This document shows positions 48,031 to 58,233 of a stretch of DNA of 64,000 bases, in pieces. The DNA lies in assembly GCA_947683625.1 (NCBI GenBank), contig CANTUR010000125.1, positions 372,001-436,000 of the forward strand, given 5' to 3'. How positions within the stretch are numbered: the stretch's first letter is position 1; each line of letters begins with the position of its first letter. The translations under genes were made by a program, and so were the position numbers. Source of the stretch: Mallotus nudiflorus (taxonomy: Eukaryota > Streptophyta > Magnoliopsida > Malpighiales > Euphorbiaceae). The notes beneath the pieces were generated by a model. That model was given only the letters and a program-made list of their open reading frames with translations. It searched no databases and was not told the DNA's origin.

Positions 48031-48947
48031 TGAAAGTTGTGATGGCTACAGTGCCATTACAAACTAAAAAATATTGTCTATTTTTCCCCAATACAGGAGG
48101 GTCATCTGGTAATAAGGAGGGGAGGGGTACAAGGGTTTTTTCGTGTATCGCAACCTATGACAAAAAAAACACGATCTCTTTACTTTGTACTCTACTATAT
48201 ATGCAGTTGTAACTCTTGTACAAAAACACGGAATGAGAATTATTTCTTTCACTGAATTTCTTTGCATGTTACATCAAAACAAAAAACATACATATAAACA
48301 TCTTGAAATTTGGAAGTTGGATACTTTACACAAACTTCATTTTTTATTCACTCAAGAAAACTTCTCAATGATATCGTGACAGTAAAAGAGTCACATCTCA
48401 CAGTCAACAATCTCCTCCTTGGAACTTTGGGTGTAAAAATGGGTTTTTTCAATTTGAAGCACATGTAAAGTTATACTCTTCTTGAGACTTTAATGCAAGG
48501 ATATTAGCTTCATTTACTACGCTCCTTAAGTTGCTTTGGCAATTAGTTACTAAGGAACCGCTTTCAATTAAGTGAATTCTTTTTCCTAAGGTATTACACT
48601 AAATTAAGTGAACCACTGTCAATTTATTTGCATCAAAGTTCTTTTTTTTTTTTTTTAAATATATTGAATTGTTATTAAATTATAAATGTTAATTGTTATA
48701 AAGAGTTAAAAATTATTTGACACAATTTATGAGTCACCGGATAAATTGTAAAAACAATAAATAAATTTTAGTAAACAATTTGATTATAAAAATTCAATTT
48801 AATTTTTTTAATTATTAATTTTTTATTTAAATTTTGTGTGTAATTTTTATGAAATTATATAGTATATAATTAAATCAATATTATCTTGAACCTGAAATAC
48901 TAAATAATTTTGTACTAGTTGGTTATGTTTGTGGCTTTTTAAGCTTA
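48031..48947. other. Spacer, nothing recognised
   Basis: Short overlapping frames without motifs; AT-rich toward the right. Confidence 0.4.
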
Positions 48948-49509
48948 AAAGAGACTACCAAGAAAAAGCTATTTTTAGCTAGCACATGTGCTCTACGATG
49001 TTTAACAGTGTGGTCCTTAAATGGTACAACGTAAGTGATTATGCTAACATGAAGAGGCCATTTTAGGCTTCTATCTTCTGTATAATTTTGTGTCTTGGCA
49101 ATTCACCACAACTTTTTGGGCCTTGATTCCTTTCTTCTATGTGAGCCACATTCTGGGGGGTAAAAAAGATTTTTTCTAAAAAAAATTGTCATATTATGGA
49201 TGGTAATATCTCAACTCATGATGTGTATTACTTTTTTTGTGTAAAGGATAAAGATTTATATTGTAAATTCCGATAGTAACAATGTTGTCGCGGAATTCGC
49301 GATACTACAAAAATATCATCTTCAATAAATGATTCCTGCAATAAGAGAGAAAAAGATTTTTTTAAAAAAATTATCATATTGTGGAACACAATGTCATAAC
49401 CCACAATCTGTATCACTTTTTTTGTGCAAAATACTTTCCTAAATTAAAAACACAAGTTCTAGATTTCACCTATAGGTCAAATACAATCTTGTTTTTTGTT
49501 TAAGGCAAT
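48948..49509 (+). promoter_or_regulatory. UGT-E upstream region with conserved block and a later duplication
   Basis: The block at about 48965-49075 reads gctatttttagctagcacat, gtttaacagtgtggtcctta, acaacgtaagtgattatgct and aacatgaagaggccatttta, with an ACGT core as in UGT-B. Between block and ATG lie two imperfect direct copies of about 87 bp (49158-49244 and 49347-49430), both ending ctttttttgtg(t/c)aaa. They lengthen the spacer to about 510 bp against about 160-185 bp at UGT-B and UGT-C. Confidence 0.55.
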
Positions 49510-49797
49510 ATGGATGGCGAAACTTGTCAACTACACATATTTTTCTTCCCTTTCATGGCTCATGGCCACATGATACCATTAGTGGACATGATCAAGCTAT
49601 TTGCTTCATAAGGTCTAAAGACAACAATAGTTACTACTCCTTTTAATGAATCTTTCATCTCCAAACCAATTGAAAGAAGTAAGAACTTGGGTCTCATAAT
49701 CGATGTCAAAATAATCGAGTTCCCCACCACTGAAGAACGATTACTAAAAGGATGTGAAAATCTTAACTTCATCAATTCAAAGAACTTGGGTTTTGAA
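49510..49797 (+). pseudogene. UGT-E, 5' part: UDP-glycosyltransferase pseudogene
   Basis: ATG at 49510 reads MDGETCQLHIFFFPFMAHGH with the HGH motif, then a TAA in LFAS-stop-GLKTTIV (about 49609; CAA in UGT-C). It continues NLGLIIDVKIIEFPTTEERL to INSKNLGFE. Coding ends precisely at the Glu codon (49797), where an LTR starts. The rest of the gene from the next codon onward is found inverted at 57440-57997. Confidence 0.9.
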
Positions 49798-50057
49798 TGT
49801 TGAGGTGAGTTTCAAAAAGTCAAAGATTTGATTGTATATATTGGGAATCAAATCTTTGTATACAATTTGGAATTAAATCTTTAATTTATTTAGGATCTTA
49901 TACTATCCCTATTTAGTATGTAATTAGATTTTCTATATGTATATATAAGGGATATAGTTCTCTTGTGAATAAATGAAAAAAAGATTCCTTTCAATTTTTT
50001 CTCTTTTTCCTCTGAATTTTATATTTTGTCTCTATGAATATTATTTCGATGTGCCAA
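49798..50057 (+). repeat. copiaX 5' LTR
   Basis: Starts TGTTGAGGTGAGTTTC and matches the reverse complement of 57998-58233 over most of its length (aaagatttgattgtatatat; aatctttgtatacaatt; ctctttttcctctgaatttt). It is cut at 50057 by the long solo LTR copy 2. No primer-binding site is visible here, as expected if the internal region now lies elsewhere. Confidence 0.75.
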
Positions 50058-53000
50058 TGTCACAATCCAAACTAAGATTTATGACCGACGCTAGAAAACG
50101 GAAATTCGTTTGAATCCGGAACCCATAGCAAGCCTTAGAAAATAAAAGCATGCAATAAATAGATAAAAGTACAACTGAATTAAAATTTTTTAAATCAATA
50201 TATAAAAATGGATACTCAATATCCTTTTATAAATAAATATATATTCATACAGTGTTCAAGTACAACTCTCAAAGTATAAAATATCAAACAAAACAATACT
50301 CTTCTGATACAATAACACTACTACTGCAGTTTCTAGAATACAAATCATAGTTCAAAATATACATTTACATAAAATAGTCGAGATAAAAGAACACCGGCGA
50401 AGAGCACTACTTCTAAAGTCTGACGATATAGGATCTCTTGAAAAAAAATTGAGGGGAGTCAGACCTCACTGAGTGAATTAGTATACTATATAAACATGCA
50501 ATCTAAACCATATCCAATCAGACATTCTTATATATATGTATATACATGCATTTCACACAAATGTCAAACTCTGCTTTTATAAATATAATAAATGCAGAAA
50601 ACATTTATTTTAATACATGAAGGATCAAATAGAACCTTATTAATTGTAACCTCAATCAACCATATCATCACTCTAGCCATGCAGGCTCACTTAAATCCAA
50701 GTAAATCACTTATTCCATTTTGGACAGTAGACTAGTCCTGAGATACTAAGTCCACCGAACTCTAACCGTCTGACTGTCAGTGTGATTGACCCCGAGACAT
50801 TTGGTCAACCGAGCTCCAGCAATCACACTATCAATCACATCACATCTCAAAAAAATCAATCAAATCATAATTCACCATAAGTGATCCTCACTCAATCTTA
50901 AATCTATCGCACCGGTACATACACGGTCCTAGTGCTGCCCACTAGGTAGCATGTTCTATTGATATCCTTTATTTAAAAATAAATCATACATTCCAAAAAT
51001 AAATAATGTAGGATGACATTCATGCTGGCAAAATAAACCATATATATACCAAAAAAAAACTTAAAGTAAACTAAATATATTTCAAGTATATATATGCAAA
51101 ATAAATTCAAATCAATCATGAAATATACAAAAATAAACCCATAACATACTAAAAACATGCTAGGTTCAAATCAATAATAAAACATGCATTTATTTGGAAA
51201 TATATCAAAAATATACCAAAAATAATTTAAGTATAAATCAATAATATGACATGCATTTATTTAGGAATATACCTAAAATATACTAAAAATATACCTAAAG
51301 TATACTAATCATTTAATAAAACAATTATGAATAAATATATATTTAAAACATGTACATATACTAAAATATACTAAAAATAAACCTAATTATTTAGCATGCA
51401 TATATTAAAAATAAACCTTAAATATACCAAGATATAGTAAATGTATATAGAAAATATGCAGACATATACATTAAAATATACTAAAAATAAACTGGAATCA
51501 TACCAAATCATATTATAAATTAAATCACTTTTAAAAAACATATAATGAAAATGAAAAATCCTAAGTCATGTATCCTATATGCAATACATATATATACAGT
51601 ATAATAACTCACTGATTAGCGCTCCACTAGACAGACTCAGCGGGTCTGGTCCGATAGGCCTCGGTCTCGGCGTAGCTAGAAAAATAAAATAATAATAACC
51701 ATCAGAATAAATTTCTAACTCTACGCTTCTAAGATTACTATAGAAAGACTCAATCAAAAATTCAAAACTAGACACGGACCAGTTGTCACGTTTTACGAGA
51801 AATCTACCAAAATTTTAGCAACGTCTTCTCTGTAAAACGAATATCTTCCTACAAAAATAGGGCCGATCATGCACAGAAAACACACTTCTAAAATCTCAAA
51901 GCGCAATACCTCGGGTTAGGACTCCAAACTCCACAAATCCCCAACCGAGATTCACAATTTACAACCCAATAATATCAAACAGTAAAATAGTAAAAGTCAT
52001 CAAAAACCCGTAAAAATATTTAAGACATTTATTTTCAAATTAAAACATAAAAGTCTAATTTAAATAATATTTGATAATAAAAATTCATAAATGGAATAAA
52101 ATTCTCATTTTACAATTAAATTAACATAAATTGTAAATAATATTTAAAATCACAATTTAACATCACAAAAAAAAAATACACATTTAACATCAAAATAATA
52201 AATACACTAATTATTTACATAATATTCTAAAATTATCACATTTAACTAATAAAATCTCAAATATTATATAATATTAATAAAAATTCAACTTTGACAATTA
52301 TTAAACATAACATAACAAAATTCACATTTTGATTGCTTAAGTAGTTTAATTATATAATAAAATTAGTTTAAAACCCATTTTATTTCCAAAATGATATATA
52401 ATACATTATTTGAAAACAATTTTTGAAAAAAAAGTATGAATTAGTTAAAAATAGTAATTAATTTGTAAAAATCATTTTAATACCTTAAATAATTATAAAA
52501 CCAACTAAAACATAATGTTTAACTATAATCTTAACAAAATTACATATTTAACCCTATACTACAAAATATCCAATATACTAAATAATTTCCTCAAAAATTA
52601 TATAAAATCATTAAAATTATTTAATCAACATATATTATACTAATATCAACCAAAACACATATTTATCCAACAATTTCTATAAAAAAATACATATTTAATT
52701 TAATAATTCAAAATACACATAAATTGTATAAAATTCCAAAAAAACTATATAAATTCATAAAAATTATTTTATCAACAAATAACATTCTAATAACAACTAA
52801 ATCTTACAATTAAACTCTTATTTCAACCAAAATACACATTTAACTCAATTATCTAATATTTACGTAAACTATAAATATTCCTAAAAATTACACAATATTC
52901 CCAAAAATTATTTTCTTTTCTCTAAAATTAATATTAACTCATAATAACACCAATTCAATAAATTTTATAATTAAATAAATTAATTTATGAAAATTAGATA

Positions 53001-53481
53001 AATAATCAAAATTTCAAATAATTTCTAAAAATCAAAAAAAAATCATATAGATTAATCATCTAGGAACAACATTTGTTAAAATAGATTAACCAAATCACAC
53101 AAGATCAACCGAAAAAAAAAATGGAAAAACCCTAAAGCTAAAATCAAAAATCGACTAAAACTCACCAAAGATCAAGTTAGAGCTAAAACCAAGCTCGGAA
53201 TCAACCTTCTCAGAGCTTAAGGAATTGAATTACACCGAAAAAGCTCAGTTTGGCGACCAAAAAATGATCAATAGCGAGAAGCTTCACCAACTACTGCTGC
53301 CATTTTTGCCATCTCCAGCGAGCTACTGGCTGTCAGATAGTGTCGAGGAGGAAAAGGGAAGGAGGAAGAAGATGGTGGCGGTGAGAGGCGGTCCGACGAG
53401 AGGCACACCAACAGGGGAGATTGGGACGATGGTCACGCAGGGAAGAAGGGGTTCTGAAATTTTTTTTTCTTTTGCTATATA

Positions 53482-53483
<2 letters not shown>

Positions 53484-53525
<42 letters not shown>

Positions 53526-53526
53526 C
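53484..53526. repeat. (GT)n(AT)n microsatellite
   Basis: Uninterrupted gt run of about 14 units followed by ta units, inside long solo LTR copy 2. Confidence 0.95.
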
Positions 53527-53809
53527 TTTTAATCAAACTTTATGTTATAATATAATATTATTTTATATCTAAAAATTTCCCACCACACAAAAATAAACAA
53601 TATTTCATTCATATATATGTATACATATATACACACACATAATCTCACACGCATATAATCATACCCACATAAAAATAAACACATAAAATATCATTCAAAA
53701 GTAACAATAATAAAAATCATAATTATTAAATAATTAATAATACAAATAATGTATATTTAATAAAATAAAAATCATAAAAATAATAATGCACATAAACTAG
53801 TGTTATTAA

Positions 53810-53810
<1 letters not shown>

Positions 53811-53865
<55 letters not shown>
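53811..53865. repeat. (AAT)n microsatellite
   Basis: About 18 aat/taa units inside long solo LTR copy 2; a shorter aat tract occurs in copy 3 near 62777-62815. Confidence 0.95.
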
Positions 53866-53868
<3 letters not shown>

Positions 53869-54011
53869 TAATAACCATGCACTAAATTAACATTATTAAA
53901 ATAATAATATTCAAAAATAATAAATATACACAATGAAATTTAAACATCTAAAATAATAAGTTCCAAAATAATATATTTACGTAGAAAATTCATTTAAACG
54001 TCTAAAATAAC

Positions 54012-56772
54012 ATAAGGCTAGTCTTGAAGAATGTCAAGCATGTTCTAGATATTTTTCTAAATTTGATCTCAGCAGGCAAGCTTGATGATGAAGGTTTCTA
54101 CAACGCCTTCTATAACGACCAATGAAAACTCACTAAAGGCTCCCTGGTGGTGGTTAGATGCAAAAAGAACTTAGTATTGTATTTTATGCATGCAAATCCC
54201 TCAAAAAACATGGTGAATATTGTGGAGAAAGACAGTACAGTTGAGTTATAGCAAAGAAGACTCAGCCATGTGACTGAGAAAGGAATGACAATACTGGCTA
54301 AGAAAAATGTATTATATGGAGTAGATCTTGTGCATCTGGAGAAATATATCGATTGTCTTGCAGAAAAGAAAAATTTCTCATCCTTCCAGAATAAAGAATG
54401 TGTTATATTTAACTCATTCAAACTTTTGTGGGCTAATGCCAAAGTCACTTAGTGGTTGTCAGTACTTTGTGACTTTCATTGATGATTATTCTCAGAAGAT
54501 GTGGGCATACACCTTAAAGTTAAAAGATCAAGTGTTAAATGTCTTTAAGGAATTTCACCCTCTAGTGGAGAGATAAATTGGCAACAATCTAAAGTGCATC
54601 TGGATAGACAACGATGGAGAGTATTCTGAACCATTTGATGCTCATTGTAAAAAGCATGGTATACAACATCAAATGACACCTCCAAAGATACTGTAGTTGA
54701 ATGGCTAAAAAGATGAATAAGACTTTGATGGAGAGAGTCAGATATTTGCTCTTACATTCAAAGTTGCCTAAGACATTTTAAAGCGAAGCTCTACTTATAG
54801 TAGTGCATATCCTGAACTTTTCACTATGTGTTCCTCTACAGTCTAACACTCTAGAGTGGGTGTGGTCAGGAAAAGATGTATCCTATGGTCATATATGGGT
54901 TTTTAGGTGCAAAGCCTTTGTGCATATTCCAAGGATAAGAGGTTCAAACTTGACGTCAAAATGCAACAGTGTGTGTTCATTGGCTATAGTCAAGATCAAT
55001 TTGGCTATAGATTTTATGATCTAGTCCAGAAGAAGCTTGTCAGAAGTCGTACTGTTGTGTTTATTGAAGATAAGAAAATCAAAGATATTGTCAGAGTTGA
55101 TAAGAACATCCCCAGCTCTAAAGATGATTCAAATTTAAAGTTAGTTCCTCTAACAACAGTGCTAAGGGAATTTGGAGAAGAAAATGAAGTTATTCCATAA
55201 AATGTAGGTGAGGAAGATGATCTATTAAGATTCCATCTAAAAAAGATGATAATAGTGTTCATGATTAACCATCGGTAGATGAGGCTTCTCCGGTGCCACT
55301 GAGGAGATATGATAGAAATAGACAACCTTCTACCAGATATCCTAGAGACTAGTTTGTATTATTAACTAATGGGGAGAGCCAGAAAGCTTTAAATAACCTA
55401 TGAGTGATGAACACAAGCATAAATGATTTGAAGCCATGTAGGATAAGATGAAGTCTCTGCATGAGAATAAGACGTTTGAGCTTATGAAGATGCCTAAAGG
55501 TAAGAGAGCTTTGAAGAATAAGTGGGTGTTCAAGATCAACCATGAAGAACACAATCTTCAAACACAATTCAAAGCTAGACTGGTTGTAAAAGGATTTAAC
55601 CAAAGAAAGAGTATCGACTTTATTGAAATTTTTTCTCTAGTCGTGAAGATGACATCCATTCGTACTATGTTGGGTTTAGTAGTAAGTTTTAATTTAGAAA
55701 TCGAGTAAATGGATATTAAACTACGTTCTTTCATGGTGATTTAAAAGAGAAAATATTTATGTATTTGTTAAAAAATTCTCTAATGATGACTTTATTATGT
55801 TATTACTTTATGTGGAAGACATGTTGATTGTTAGTCGGAATGTTTCCAAAATTAACAGCTTGAAGAAGCAGTTGAGTAAGTCGTTTGCTATGAAAGACTT
55901 GAGACCGATAAATCAGATTCTTGGCATGAAGATTATTAAAGAAAGAGGCATCAAGAAGTTGTGGTTGTCATAAGAGAAGTATATTAAGAAGGTACTTCAG
56001 AGGTTCAATATGTACAAATAGTTATTCTCTTGCTAATCACTTTAGATTGACTTCTCAACAAAGGCCTTCCATTGATAAGGAGAAGGAAGAGATGAATAGA
56101 GTTCCATATGCTTCAGCTGTTGGTATGTTAATGTATGTCATGGCATGTACATAGCTAGATATTACACACTCAGTTGGAATTGTGAGTTGGTTCCTTTCAA
56201 TTTCTGAAAAAGAGCATTGGGCTACAGTGAAATGGATTTTCAAGTATCTTCATGGAACATCCAAAATATGATTATGTTTTGGAGATGCCAAACCTATGTT
56301 AGCTAGATACACAGATGTAGATATACAGGAGATGTTGATTTAAGAAAATCAACCTATAGTTACCTGATAACATTTGTAGTGGGAACTGTGTCATGGCAGT
56401 CAAAATTATAAAAATGCATTGCTTTGTCTACCACTGAAGTAAAGTTTATTACAATAATAAAAGCTTATAATAAGTTACTATGGATGAAGAAGTTCTAAAA
56501 TGAACTCAATTTTTAATAAGACAGATACGAGTTATTTGTGATAGTCATAGTGCTATCCACCTTGGCAAGAATTCTTCCTTTCATTCAAGATCAAAGCACA
56601 TTGATGTAAGATATCACTATATGCAAAATATATTGGAGAAGAAGTTATTACAACTTGAGAAGATCCATACAGATAAAAATGGATCAGAAATGTTAACGAA
56701 AACTCTACCAAGGGACAAGTTTAGATTCTGTCGAATTGGTGATGACCTCCACATAATCAAGAGGAGGAGAAT
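54012..56772 (+). pseudogene. Tnt1-like Copia pol, from the post-protease region to RNase H
   Basis: Opens within the region after protease: LVLKNVKHVLDIFLNLISAG, KLDDEGFYNAFYND, then pre-integrase LSHVTEKGMTILAKKNVLYG. Integrase shows GCQYFVTFIDDYSQKMWAY and CIWIDNDGEYSEPFDAHCKK, with recognisable catalytic Asp positions. Linker and RT: RSRTVVFIEDKKIKDIVRV, KGKRALKNKWVFKINHEE, and LLLYVEDMLIV where the family has YVDD (Asp to Glu). RNase H has VKWIFKYLHGTSK, IALSTTEVKF and ALSTLARI-type DNA in other frames. Many stops. Missing: 5' LTR, gag and protease. A polypurine tract (aagaggaggagaa) ends it. Confidence 0.87.
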
Positions 56773-57439
56773 TATTGTGGATCCCTCCTAGTGGAGCCAT
56801 AATTTTTTAAAAAAAAAACTCAAAGCTTGCAGCATCAAATTCGATACTGTATTTGTTGATTTTTTTTAAGTTGAAAAATTAGCCAACACAATAGTTATAT
56901 AAAGCCATGGCCATGGAGAAGCAAAGGCACAAGCAAGCAAGCAACGAATGAGTGAGAGAAAAGCTTAAGTAAGGTGTGTGCCTATACGGGTAACCAAAGT
57001 AATTTTGTTTTTATGAGTGTAAGAGAATTTTAAGGGTCTGAAAATTTTTTCTCAAATGTGAGTGACAAAATAATGAGGTAATTATTTTTGGGGTATTTGA
57101 GAAACAATTTGAGTGCCACTATTTTGGTGATAACTTTTTTATTATGTACCTCTAGTATTAATTTAGAGAATGCTCTCTCTTGTACCTATTATTTTTATAG
57201 TGGAAGAATTATTCAGATTTTATCCTGTTGACGTAGCCCAACACTAAAGGTGAACCACTTTAAATTATATTAGTGTCATTTTTATTATTTATACGACAGG
57301 TTTTACTGCCTATTTTACTCACTCATTGGCTGGTTTAACCTCCTCCATTTATTCATTTTCTCGATTATTTCTGTAGTAATTTTTATTTTATCTTTGTGAA
57401 CATTATTCCACTATGTCAACTTTGTTAATTTTTCCAACA
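56773..57439 (+). repeat. 3' LTR of the Tnt1-like Copia
   Basis: Runs from tattgtggatccctcctagt after the polypurine tract to aatttttccaaca; about 667 bp. Contains the promoter-like agttatataaagccatggcc at about 56894. The next 5 bases, ttcac (57440-57444), are the end of antisense UGT-E coding and would be the target duplication. The other copy is not in the window. Confidence 0.72.
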
Positions 57440-57997
57440 TTCACGCACTCATGCTCGTCAATGGAAGCTTATTTTCCTCTTTGTGCTTTATCTTTAACAT
57501 CTCTGTTACATAATGAAACATGTCTTATTTGCCATGATTTCCTACCTAAAAGATTTCTATAATGATTCACATAAGCTAGCTCAAGCTTATAAAAGTTATT
57601 GATAACTACACCAAAGCTAGTTAGCTCTAATTCTATTGATGTTTTGAGAACTTGGAAAATTCATCAAGTTCATGACCTTGTCCCTATTCTCCATAACCTA
57701 ACAATTGGTTTGTTGATAGCTTTATGTCTCTTGGAAGATTAGGCACAAGAAATGGTTATAAATCTGATGAAACTTTCTTTTACAGCTCGTATAATACGAT
57801 GGATGCTAAAGTGTATAAAGAAAAGAAACTAGTTCCATGAAACACAAGACTTGTAATTCCAACTTTAGAGACAAAATTAGTAGCCCAAGGAAAGAAAAAA
57901 TCAGCAATAAGCCAATCAAGATTATTGTCTCTAAGGAATTCCTCTAGTGGTTCTTGAAGGAGAGATGAAGCAAAAATGAATTTAATCATCATTTTAA
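57440..57997 (-). pseudogene. UGT-E, middle part, inverted
   Basis: On the - strand from 57992: MMIKFIFASSLLQEPLEEFL, RDNNLDWLIADFFFPWATNF and SLYTLASIVLYEL, then stops. Degraded frames follow, matching the UGT SFYELEPAY, KSWQIGPVSLCNRD and SIDEHEC segments (down to 57440). It begins at the codon right after the point where the + strand half (49797) stops. The 5 bases before it (ttaaa, 57997-57993) resemble ttgaa at 49793-49797, as a target duplication would. It ends at the Tnt1-like LTR. The PSPG half is missing from the window. Confidence 0.85.
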
Positions 57998-58233
57998 TAA
58001 AGAATAAAATTTAGAGGAAAAAGAGAAAAAATTCAAGGGAATATTTTTTTTATATATTCACAAAAGAGGTTACATCCCTTATATATCCTAAATAAATCAA
58101 AGATTTAATTTTTAATTGTATACAAAGATTTAATTCCTAATTGTATACAAAGATTTAATTTTTAATTGTATACAAAGATTTAATTCCTAATATATACAAT
58201 CAAATCTTTGACTTTCTAGAGCTCACCTTAACA
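57998..58233 (-). repeat. copiaX 3' LTR with tandem 25-bp units
   Basis: On the - strand it starts TGTTAAGGTGAGCTC after the polypurine tract (ctccccctcaa at 58234-58244 on the + strand). It carries about four tandem units of an aattaaatctttgtatacaa type (58090-58200), against two in the 5' LTR at 49798. Confidence 0.8.

Larger units (their letters stand above)
50058..54011 (+). mobile_element. Long solo LTR, copy 2 (3' end missing)
   Basis: Starts TGTCACAATCC and collinear with copy 1: gaaattcgtttgaatccgga, caccggtacatacacggtcc, the palindrome cctagtgctgcccactagg, cacgttttacgagaaatcta and a GC-rich stretch at about 53280-53450. It is longer than the others because of AT-rich expansion and microsatellites. 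The last 130 bp or so, present in copies 1 and 3 (ending with the ttaca terminus), are absent. It stops near 54011 against the middle of a Copia pol gene, an abnormal junction. Confidence 0.78.

Noticed and set aside
53225..53482. 85-codon frame in solo LTR copy 2
   Set aside because: Collinear with the non-coding GC-rich part of copy 1, where the frame is not conserved.
58090..58200. Regular 25-bp repeats reminiscent of a CRISPR array
   Set aside because: Units are directly tandem without spacers, lie in a retrotransposon LTR and the genome is plant.
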